Assembly: GCA_947632035.1 (NCBI GenBank)
Contig: CANRNR010000003.1
Location: 1 to 64,000, forward strand
Origin: an uncultured Clostridia bacterium
GTDB taxonomy: Bacteria > Bacillota > Clostridia > TANB77 > CAG-508
DNA length: 64,000 bases
Direction of reading: 5' to 3'
Shown here: in pieces, positions 45,147-54,898 of the stretch
How the letters are laid out: each line of letters opens with the position of its first letter
Position numbering within the stretch: the first letter of the stretch is position 1
Translations under genes and position numbers: made by a program
The notes under the pieces: model-generated
The model's database searches: none
What the model saw: the letters and a program-made list of their open reading frames with translations, nothing else
What the model was told of the DNA's origin: nothing

Positions 45147-46907
45147 TTACTTTTCTTCTACTATTTTAATATGAACATCTCTTAGTTGCTCACTACTTAC
45201 TGTACTTGGTGCTCTCATAAGTAGGTCTCTTGCCTTTTTATTCTTAGGGAATGCTATTACTTCACGAATGTTTTTACTATCTGCAACAAGCATTACCATT
45301 CTATCTAGTCCTGGGGCTGCTCCTGCATGTGGTGGAGTTCCATATTGGAAAGCATTGTATAATGCACCAAATCTAGTTTCTACTTCTTTTTCGCTATATC
45401 CAGCTATTTCAAAGGCTTTAACCATTAGCTCTGGATCATGGTTTCTTACTGCTCCTGATGCTACTTCATAACCATTGCATACTACGTCATATTGATATGC
45501 TAAAATATCTAATGGATCTTTTGTCATTAATGCTTCCATTCCACCTTGTGGCATTGAGAATGGATTATGATTGAAGTCTATTTTTCCTTCATCTGATAAT
45601 TCATACATTGGAAAATCTACTATATAGCATAAACGATATACATTTTTTTCTAATAAATCTAATCTATTTCCAAGTTCTATTCTAATAGCTCCTGCTATTT
45701 TTTGAACTGTTTTAAATTCATCTGCCATAAAGAAAACAGCTGTATTTTCTTTCATTCCTATTTTTTCTTTTAAAGCACTTTGTACATCTTCAGTAATAAA
45801 TTTTGAAATTCCTCCTGAAAGTACATTTTCATTATCTACTTTTACCCATGCTAAGCCTTTTGCACCTGTTTCTTCTACTGCAAATTCTGTCATTGAATCA
45901 AAGAATTTTCTTCCTTGCTCAGCACCATTTTCCACTACTATTGCTTTTACTGTTTTATCTTTAAATGCATTAAATTCTACATTTTTAAATATTTCAGTAA
46001 CATCTTGTATAATTAATGGATTTCTTAAATCTGGTTTATCGCTTCCGTATTTTTCCATTGCTTCTAAATATGGTATTTTAATAAATGGTGCTTCATCTAC
46101 TTTCCAGTTTGTATGTGTTTTAAAAACAGTAGTGAATATTTCAGCTAATACTTTTAATACATCTTCTTGCTCTGCAAAGCTCATTTCAAAATCTAGTTGA
46201 TAAAATTCTCCTGGTGCTCTATCTGCTCTAGGGTCTTCATCACGGAAACATGGAGCGATTTGATAATATTTGTCAAATCCTGATACCATTAAAAGTTGCT
46301 TAAATTGTTGTGGTGCTTGTGGAAGTGCATAAAATTCGCCCGGATGTAATCTGCTTGGTACTAAAAAGTCCCTTGCTCCTTCTGGTGATGAGTTTGCTAA
46401 GATAGGTGTTTGAATTTCTGTAAATCCAAGTTCGTCCATCTTTCTTCTAATAGTTTTCATTATCTCGCTACGAAGTAAAATTGTGTTATGTAGTTTTTCA
46501 TTTCTTAAATCTAGGAATCTGTATTCTAGTCTTAAATCCTCTTTTACTTCTCCTGCTTTTTCAGAGTTTATTTCAAAAGGTAATACATTTTTGCATTTAC
46601 CTAAAATTTGAATTTGTTTTGCATCTATCTCAATTTCTCCAGTTGGTATTTTTGTGTTTTTGTTAGAACGCTCTATTACTGTTCCTTTTACACCTACAAC
46701 ACATTCTGTTACTATTTTTTCTAGTACAGTTTTATCTATTGAATTATTGTCTGCTGAAATAACAACTTGTGTAATTCCAAATTGGTCACGAAGGTCTATG
46801 AATACCATTGAGCCTAAGTTTCTTATTTTTTGTACCCAGCCTGCAAGTGTAACTTCTTCTCCAACATTTTTTATATTTAATTCTCCACAATTATGATCTC
46901 TATACAT
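45147..46907 (-). CDS. aspS: Aspartate--tRNA ligase
   Basis: FRDEDPRADRAPGEFYQLDFEMSF; GLDRMVML. Confidence 0.97.
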   Translation of the reverse strand: MYRDHNCGELNIKNVGEEVTLAGWVQKIRNLGSMVFIDLRDQFGITQVVISADNNSIDKTVLEKIVTECVVGVKGTVIERSNKNTKIPTGEIEIDAKQIQILGKCKNVLPFEINSEKAGEVKEDLRLEYRFLDLRNEKLHNTILLRSEIMKTIRRKMDELGFTEIQTPILANSSPEGARDFLVPSRLHPGEFYALPQAPQQFKQLLMVSGFDKYYQIAPCFRDEDPRADRAPGEFYQLDFEMSFAEQEDVLKVLAEIFTTVFKTHTNWKVDEAPFIKIPYLEAMEKYGSDKPDLRNPLIIQDVTEIFKNVEFNAFKDKTVKAIVVENGAEQGRKFFDSMTEFAVEETGAKGLAWVKVDNENVLSGGISKFITEDVQSALKEKIGMKENTAVFFMADEFKTVQKIAGAIRIELGNRLDLLEKNVYRLCYIVDFPMYELSDEGKIDFNHNPFSMPQGGMEALMTKDPLDILAYQYDVVCNGYEVASGAVRNHDPELMVKAFEIAGYSEKEVETRFGALYNAFQYGTPPHAGAAPGLDRMVMLVADSKNIREVIAFPKNKKARDLLMRAPSTVSSEQLRDVHIKIVEEK

Positions 46908-47144
46908 ATATTTATTGTCCTTTCTAATTTGTATAAAAATTTTGCTATGTCTAATATTTCGTAAATCACTACGTTTGCCTTATTATTTTATTCCATTTTT
47001 GCTTGAAAGTAAATGGGTATTTATAATTTTTTAAAAGTTTATAAGTATATACAGAACTTTGGAAATCTAAAAAATCCTTACCAAGATAATAATCTTAGTA
47101 AGGATACATTTTTATTTTTCTTAGTATTTTGCATTGATTAAATA

Positions 47145-47378
47145 TTATTTTACCTCGTATTCTTTGCAAAACCTTTCAAATGTTATACCTTCGGTATTTG
47201 GTATAAGAGCAGCGTCTTTAAAAGTAAAGTCTTTAAGGTCTTCCAAAAAACTACATACTGCATCTAACTTATTGAGTCTATAGCGATAAAGTCCATGGCA
47301 AAATGCTATATACCTTTTAGCATACAATGTCCCTTCTTTAAAAGCCTTTTTTTCTTCTTCGGTTTTAAAATTTGTCAT
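47145..47378 (-). CDS. Hypothetical protein (77 aa)
   Basis: ORF with upstream AGGAGG-like RBS. Confidence 0.55.
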   Translation of the reverse strand: MTNFKTEEEKKAFKEGTLYAKRYIAFCHGLYRYRLNKLDAVCSFLEDLKDFTFKDAALIPNTEGITFERFCKEYEVK

Positions 47379-47728
47379 AACCTTGTGTCCTCCTTAAAGT
47401 GATTTTTTAGTTGCAATACCGAAAAATAAAAATGTGATTATGTTTAACTATACAAATTTTATCATGTTTTGTAATTAAAGTCAAATGCCTAACTGGTGTT
47501 AATTTTGCAATAACTATCTAATCTTATTTATGAAATTAACTATCTAAAAAATTCAAATCAAAAATTAAACAAAGTCGTAAATGTAACATATTATTTAGCA
47601 CATAGTGAAAAAAATTCCAACAAAATATTGAATTTCGTAGTATTATCCTATATAATTAGGGTATTATTATTTTATTGAAAAAATTATTTTAAAAAATATA
47701 TTTAACAAAAAGAAAGGGATGTTTTTTA

Positions 47729-49126
47729 ATGGAAACAAAAAAAGTATTAGTTAAAAACCTATATAGAGATTTAGATACCTACGCTGGAACTACTGTTGAA
47801 GTTTCAGGTTGGGCTAAAACAATTCGTGATTCTAAAAACTTTGGATTTATTGAATTAAATGATGGTAGTTTTTTCAAAAATGTACAAATAGTATTTGATA
47901 CTGAACTTTCAAATTTTGAGGAAATAAGAAAGCTTTCTATAAGTTCTTCTATCATCGTTACAGGAGAGGTTGTAAAAACAGAAAATGCAAAGCAACCTTT
48001 TGAAATAAAAGCAAAAGAAGTTAAAATTGTAAATCAAGCAGATTTAGATTATCCGCTTCAAAAAAAGAGACATTCTTTTGAATATTTAAGAACAATTAGC
48101 CATTTGCGCCCAAGAACAAACACATTTAATGCTGTTTTCCGTGTTCGTAGTGTTCTTTCTTATGCAATTCACAAGTTCTTCCAAGAAAAAGGATTTGTTT
48201 ATGTTCATACACCTATCATTACTGGAAGCGACTGTGAAGGTGCAGGAGAAATGTTTAGAGTAACTACTATGGACATGCAAAACCCTGCAAAAACTGAAGA
48301 TGGAGATGTTGATTATAGCCAAGATTTCTTTGGTAAATCTTCACACCTTACTGTTAGTGGTCAATTAGATGTTGAAACTTTTGCGCACGCATTCCGTAAT
48401 GTTTATACATTCGGTCCTACTTTCCGTGCTGAGAATTCTAACACAGTAAAGCACGCAGCTGAGTTTTGGATGATAGAACCAGAAATTTGCTTTGCAGATT
48501 TACAAGATGATATGGATTTAGCTGAAGAAATGGTTAAATATATAATTTCTTATGTGCTTGAAAATGCACCTGAAGAAATGGAATTCTTTAATCAATTTGT
48601 AGATACTGGATTATTAGAAAGATTACACAATGTAATAAATTCTGATTTTGGTAGAATTACTTATACAGATGCCATTAAAGAACTTGAGAAAGTAAATGAC
48701 CAATTTGAATACCCTGTTTCTTGGGGTGTAGATATTCAAACAGAACATGAAAGATATCTATCTGAAAAAGTATTTGGAAAACCTGTATTTGTAACAGATT
48801 ATCCAAAGGAAATCAAAGCATTTTATATGAAACAAAATCCAGATGGTAAAACTGTTGCAGCTACTGACCTTCTAGCTCCTGGAATTGGAGAAATTATCGG
48901 TGGTAGCCAAAGAGAAGATGATTTTGATAAGTTAACTGCTCGTATTGAAGAATTAGGTCTTAAAAAAGAAGATTACTGGTGGTACTTAGATTTAAGAAGA
49001 TATGGTAGTTGCGTTCATAGTGGTTTTGGTTTAGGTTTTGAGAGAATGCTTATGTATTTAACTGGTATGCAAAATATTCGTGATGTGCTTCCATTCCCAA
49101 GAACACCAAAGAACTGCGAATTTTAA
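47729..49126 (+). CDS. asnS: Asparagine--tRNA ligase
   Basis: [31 protein letters not shown]. Confidence 0.97.
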   Translation: METKKVLVKNLYRDLDTYAGTTVEVSGWAKTIRDSKNFGFIELNDGSFFKNVQIVFDTELSNFEEIRKLSISSSIIVTGEVVKTENAKQPFEIKAKEVKIVNQADLDYPLQKKRHSFEYLRTISHLRPRTNTFNAVFRVRSVLSYAIHKFFQEKGFVYVHTPIITGSDCEGAGEMFRVTTMDMQNPAKTEDGDVDYSQDFFGKSSHLTVSGQLDVETFAHAFRNVYTFGPTFRAENSNTVKHAAEFWMIEPEICFADLQDDMDLAEEMVKYIISYVLENAPEEMEFFNQFVDTGLLERLHNVINSDFGRITYTDAIKELEKVNDQFEYPVSWGVDIQTEHERYLSEKVFGKPVFVTDYPKEIKAFYMKQNPDGKTVAATDLLAPGIGEIIGGSQREDDFDKLTARIEELGLKKEDYWWYLDLRRYGSCVHSGFGLGFERMLMYLTGMQNIRDVLPFPRTPKNCEF

Positions 49127-49510
49127 GACAATGGGACGGGGTTTTTGTCTTAAGGTTTTAAAGGTTTTATTATGTAATTACTTAATCATAGAGGGTGTCC
49201 TAAAATAGGAACTCTCTTTTCATTTCACAATAAGAAACGTAGAATTTATTTTAATATTAATTTTAAAACAAATTTTACGTTTTATTTATTTTATATTCTC
49301 TTTATTTATTTTATATCCTTTTTTATCGAATATCTTGTAAAAAACTTTATCCTTTTATATTATTTTTTATTAAGCGTTTTTTAAAGAACTTTATCTATTT
49401 TTATAAAACTTAAAAAAGCTAAAACAGGCTTAAGTTCAAATATTTGCCAAAACGTTCTAAGTAAAAATTCCCGTTAAACCCTAAGACAAAAACCCCGTCC
49501 CATTGTCTTA
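49124..49510. mobile_element. Transposase-less element with the RAYT-type terminal repeats
   Basis: TAAGACAATGGGACGGGGTTTTTGTCTTAAGG at left and its inverted copy at right. Confidence 0.75.
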
Positions 49511-50320
49511 AATTTTTCCTCTAACATATTCATATATTAGTATTCCAGCTGCAACTGATGCATTTAAGCTTTCGGTTTTGCCAAGCATAGGTATTTTTAC
49601 TTTTTTATCTGCTATATCTAATATTTCCTTTGAAACACCATTTGCTTCATTTCCAATTACTATTACTTTTTTATTATACTTAATATCATAAATAGATTCG
49701 CTTGTTTCTAGTGATGTTGCAATTACTTCGAATTTATGCTTTTTAATTGTTTGTAAAGTTTGAATAAGATTATTTGACCTTATGATATTTATTCTAAAAA
49801 TTGCTCCCATGGTTGAGCGAACAACCTTTGGACTATATGGGTCAGCAGTATTTTCAGATATGATAATTTGCTTTAAATTTGCACTATCTGCTGTTCTTAA
49901 AATAGTTCCTAAATTTCCTGGGTCTTGAATTCCATCTAAAACTAAAATGATGTCTTCTGAATAGTTTATATTTTCGCTATTATCACCTTTTTCTACAACT
50001 GCTAAAATGCCTTGTGGGGTTTGTACTTCTGAAAGAAGGTTAAATATTTTTTGCGTTACATATATACATTCATATTTTGCTATTTCGTATAGTAACCCCT
50101 GCTCGATATGACTATTTGGACTTTTGGCATTTTTTAAGCTTTCTTCTTCACAATCTTCGCAAATAACAATCATTTTTATATCAGCTTTTTCCTCGATTGC
50201 TTCTCTTACTAATTTAATTCCTTCTACAATATATCTATTTGTTTCATCACGATACTTTTTTTCTTTTAATTTTCTTATTGCTTTTATTTGCTCATTATCT
50301 TTACTTGAAATAACTTGCAT
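49508..50320 (-). CDS. TrmH/SpoU-family RNA 2'-O-methyltransferase
   Basis: LDGIQDPGNLGTILRTA, IGNEANGVS, SLNASVAAGI. Confidence 0.95.
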   Translation of the reverse strand: MQVISSKDNEQIKAIRKLKEKKYRDETNRYIVEGIKLVREAIEEKADIKMIVICEDCEEESLKNAKSPNSHIEQGLLYEIAKYECIYVTQKIFNLLSEVQTPQGILAVVEKGDNSENINYSEDIILVLDGIQDPGNLGTILRTADSANLKQIIISENTADPYSPKVVRSTMGAIFRINIIRSNNLIQTLQTIKKHKFEVIATSLETSESIYDIKYNKKVIVIGNEANGVSKEILDIADKKVKIPMLGKTESLNASVAAGILIYEYVRGKI

Positions 50321-50453
50321 TTTAACCTTCCTTTCATTTTTGCTTAATTTATTAAAAATTATTTACAATTTAAAATTATAGTTACTTTTAAAGTTCCTTC
50401 TTAGTATCTTAATTAACTATTTACTAATTATAATTTAACTTCAATATATTTAT

Positions 50454-53400
50454 TTACACTACCATTTTTAAAAACTCTTTAATCGCTTCTAATAATCTTT
50501 TTTCTTTTTTATCTCCGGTTTTAAATGTAACATAAGGGTCAATTCCAGAAGAAAAGCGGATTTTCATTCCATATTGTTTTAACAAATTATCTACTCTTTC
50601 TACTGGTATTTTTTCCTTTTTAAAATAAAATACTATTGAATCTGCTCTTTGTGTAATTTTTATAACACCAGCTTTTCTAGCTAGTTCTTTAATTCTAGTA
50701 ACTTCTAGTAAATTTTCTAATTCTTCTGGCAATTTTCCATATCTATCAATAACTTCATCTACTACATTTTGTATATCTTCTTCTGTTCTGCATAGCGCTA
50801 TATTTTGATAAATTTCAATTTTTTGACTACCATTTTCAATGAAGCTATCTGGTATATAGCTAGATACTGATAAATCAATTTGAATATCTTGCTCTTCTAC
50901 CACTTCAATTCCTTGCATTTCTTTAATAACATCATCTAATAGCTTGCAATAAGTATCATATCCAACCTGCTCCATGTGACCATGTTGTACTTCTCCTAGC
51001 ATACTTCCTGCTCCACGAATTTCTAGGTCTCTCATAGCTATTTTAAATCCAGAGCCAAACTCTGTAAATTCTTTTATTGATTTTAACCTCTTATCTGCTA
51101 CTTCTGAAAGAAGTTTGTCTCTTTTATAGGTAACATATGCGTAAGCTTGTTTATCACTTCTTCCTACCCTACCTCTAATTTGATAAAGTTGTGCGAGTCC
51201 TAATCTATCTGCATTTTCCACTATAATAGTATTGGCATTTGGAATGTCTATACCTGATTCTAGAATTGTTGTGCATACTAAAACATTTATCTTATGCTCC
51301 ACAAACTCTTGCATTATTTCTTCTAGCTCATGACCTGTCATTTTTCCATGTGCAAATGCTACATTTGCTTCTGGAACAAGGTTTTCTATCTCGTGTGCTT
51401 TCTTTTCTATATTCTCCACTTGATTATATAAATAAAATACTTGCCCACCTCGTTCTAACTCTCTTGTAATTGCTTCTGTAATTACCTCTTTATCGTATTC
51501 TAGCACATAGGTTTGAACTGGCTTTCTATTGTGTGGTGGCTCATATATAACTGACATATCTCTAACACCAACTATTGACATATGAAGCGTTCTTGGAATT
51601 GGTGTTGCTGTCATGGTTAGAACATCTACACTATTTTTAAGTTGCTTTATTTTTTCTTTATCTTTTACACCAAAACGGTGCTCCTCATCTATAATAAGTA
51701 AGCCTAAATCTTTAAAATTAACATCTTTGCTAAGTAATCTATGTGTTCCTATTACTACATCTACTTCTCCTAATTTTAGCTTCTTTATAATCTCTTCTTG
51801 CTCTTTTTTAGTTCTAAAACGATTTAGCAATTCTACTTTCATTGCAAATTCGCTCATTCTCTTTTTAAATTCTTCATATTGTTGGTTTGCTAAAATAGTG
51901 GTTGGTACCAAATATGCTACCTGCTTTTGGTCCATTACTGCTTTAAAAGCTGCCCTTATTGCTACCTCTGTTTTTCCATATCCAACATCTCCGGCAAAGC
52001 AATCTATCCATTGGAAATGGCTTTTCCATGTCTTTTTTTACTTCTTCTATACATCTTAATTGGTCGTCTGTTTCTGTGTATGGGAAACTATCTTCAAATT
52101 GCCTTTGCCATGGGGTATCTTTTGAAAAAGCATACCCTTTAATTTTTTGTCTTTTTGCATATAACTCTACTAAATCTTTTGCAACCTCTTCTAATTGCTT
52201 CTTTACCTTACTTGTAGTTGCATTCCACTCTTTTCCACCTAATTTATTTAGCCTTGGTGCAGTTTCTCCTCCACCTATATATTTTCTTACACTATCTAAA
52301 TTGGTGGTTGGGACATATAGCATATCATCATTTCTGTATTTTATTTTAATATAATCCTTTGTTATATTGTCTGCTGTAATTGTGTTAACACCTATAAACT
52401 CGCCTATGCCATGTGTTTGATGCACCACGAAATCGCCAGGTTTTAAATCTGCAAAAACTATCTTTTCTCCCTCTTTAAATTGACGCGATAGCTTTCTTTT
52501 CTTTTTCGTAGTTCCTTCAAAACCATTTTGCATACTGATAACAACTAAATTCAAATCATAGTTTTCAAAGCCTGATGAAATAGAATTTGTTGTTACTACA
52601 ATTTCAGCCTGTTTTACCTCTTTTAAACTTTCTTCATATTTATAATTTACTTCATGCTCTTTTAAAACTTCGCATATTCTCTTTGCATTTATTTCATTTC
52701 CTGCAAGTATGCAAACTTTCTTTTTTGCCTTTTGATAATTTATTAAATCTGACATCAAAAGCTCTAATTCCGGTTGGTAAAAGTTAATTTCTCTCGTTTC
52801 AAAATAATATTTAGGCATATTTTTGATAGTATCATTTTGCTCTAAATATATTATTGGTCTTTTTGAAAAGTTATATTCAAAATTGCTAATTTCTCTAATT
52901 GCCTCAGGTACAAATCTTTCCTTTTGAATTAGAGAATCTATTAAATGGTTGTTATCTAATATGATGTTTTCCTGTCTTTGATTTATTTTCAAGTTTTCAT
53001 CTAAAAATAGCAAGTATTCATCTGATAAATAATCTAAAAATGATGAACTATTGGCATAAAATTGATTAAAATATTTATCAATCTTACTAATATAATCCTT
53101 TGCTTTAATTTGCTCTATATCTTCTGTTTGCTCTGGATAACTTTCCTCTATATTTTTTACTACTGTATCTAAATCATCTACAATAAATTCATGTGCAGGA
53201 AATATTGTAATTTCTTTTATCATTTCAGTTGACCTTTGAGAAGAAATTTTAAAATACCTAATTGAATCTACCTCGTCTCCCCAAAATTCTATTCTAACAC
53301 CTATTGTTTCAGATAAACCAACATCTACAATGCCTCCACGAATACAAAATTGACCCTGGTTTTCAATAAGCTCACTTCTTTCATAGCCTAGTTTAACAAA

Positions 53401-53883
53401 GGTTTCTTTTAAAACCTCCAAAGAATATGATTTTCCAACTTCTATATCAACTTTATTTTTGTACAAATCCTGTTTAGTAATCATTTTTTGCATTGCTGTT
53501 TCAATAGTTGTTACTATAACAAAGTTTTCACTTGGTGCCTTCTTTTCTTCTACAAGTATCATTTGATTTAAAGTTTTAATTCTTTCATAAGGTAAATCCT
53601 TACTTTGTGCAATATAATCATAGCTTGCTATTTCTCTTTTTGGAAAATAGTTTGTTTTTATTCCAAAGCTCTTTAAATCTTCACATAGTTTTTTTGCTTG
53701 TAATTCATTGTATGTAAGTAAGCAAATTGGCTTTTTTATATTGTTTAAAATTGCTTTAATTATGTGTGCCTTTTCCACGCAAACTAAGCCCGATATTCCT
53801 ACCGGGCCTTTTATTTTTTTCAGCTCTTTTAAAAGCTCTTTGAACTTTTCATTTTGCTCTAATAATTCTACTAAAAAGTTCAT
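50454..53883 (-). CDS. mfd: Transcription-repair coupling factor Mfd; reading requires +1 shift at CGGA (51993-51990)
   Basis: Zero frame ends MDRLLC-CGG; +1 frame gives GDVGYGKTEVAIRAAFKAVMDQKQVAYLVPTTILANQQY (Walker A), continuing to 50454. Confidence 0.95.
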
Positions 53884-54060
53884 GGTGTTTAGTTTTCCTT
53901 CCTTAGCTATTATACCACAGATTAGTGAAAATTAAAACTATAAATTTAAATAAGATGAAAGATAATATTAGAATTATTGAAATTTATTTTAAAAATAATA
54001 GTATTGTAAACCAATTTGTGATATACTATTAATAAATCTTTTGGAAAGGAAGTAAAAACT

Positions 54061-54261
54061 ATGTTTGATGAAAAACAAGAAATCAATTCGGCAGTTAATA
54101 CTTTATCTGATAAAGTTACTTTAAATGATTCAATTTATTCTTTATATCTACATTCAAAATTGCAAAAGAGCCAAGATGATATAAAGAATAATAGAGTAAT
54201 GACAATTCAAGAATCTAAAGAAAGGATGAAAAAAAAGTATGCTGATTTTAATGTCAAATGA
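54061..54261 (+). CDS. RelB-like antitoxin
   Basis: DDIKNNRVMTIQESKERMKKKYADFNVK resembles RelB/antitoxin C-termini. Confidence 0.5.
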   Translation: MFDEKQEINSAVNTLSDKVTLNDSIYSLYLHSKLQKSQDDIKNNRVMTIQESKERMKKKYADFNVK

Positions 54262-54346
54262 AGCACATCAAGATATAGATTTCATTGTTCATAAAAAAAG
54301 AAATTTCAATTTATTTTATAAATCTTATATAAAAAATAATTTTTAA
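54251..54346 (+). pseudogene. Remnant of a RelE-like toxin start
   Basis: MSNEAHQDIDFIVHKKRNF... overlaps the antitoxin end by 11 nt, then terminates after 31 aa. Confidence 0.35.
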
Positions 54347-54516
54347 TTTTTTTATTCTTTACTATCCAAAATCATCTTTATATTAACAATTTTTATATGT
54401 TTGGGCATTTACTTAATCCCATATCATTTTTGCTGCTCATAATTTAATATAAAAAAAGCCCAGACTTTAAAATCTGAGCTTACTTGGTATTTCTACCTAA
54501 CCTCTCATTTGAGAAG

Positions 54517-54822
54517 TTACTTTTCAGAGGATTGTCTCATCTCCCGAAGTTTGCGTTGTAAAGCCAGTCCTCCTCTCCGAGGTGCTTCTTTGAAATGCCG
54601 ATTCAAGACTTTTCTTACCTCGTTTCCAAGATAAGAACTATAGTCATAAATTGTTTCGGTCATTTTTTTGTGAACTGTGGTTTTTGGTATCCCAAACACG
54701 GCAGCTGTTTCGCGGATAGTGGCACCATTATCTAAAATATAGAATGCCATACCTACACACCGCTTTTCCTCTTCAGAAGAGGTTTCATCCACAATTATAC
54801 GTCCTGTGTACTTTCTGTTCAT
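54517..54822 (-). CDS. spoIIID: Sporulation transcription factor SpoIIID (four in-frame CGG codons)
   Basis: TIRETAAVFGIPKTTVHKKMTE HTH and NEVRKVLNRHF...RRGG; start trimmed to MNRKYTG with GGGGGA RBS. Confidence 0.85.
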   Translation of the reverse strand: MNRKYTGRIIVDETSSEEEKRCVGMAFYILDNGATIRETAAVFGIPKTTVHKKMTETIYDYSSYLGNEVRKVLNRHFKEAPRRGGLALQRKLREMRQSSEK

Positions 54823-54898
54823 AGAGTATTCCCCCAAAAAAATTATTTAGTTTTTCAATTAATATATATTATACTGCATTTTTATTATTTTTTCAAGT

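Noticed and set aside
47379-47728. T-box or other riboswitch upstream of asnS
   Set aside because: No T-box sequence or specifier stem visible
50454-53883. Calling mfd, rarA, prkC, prpC and mnmA independent pseudogenes
   Set aside because: Essential or core genes, otherwise intact, with an identical CGGA lesion type and identical codon phase; decay would give varied lesions
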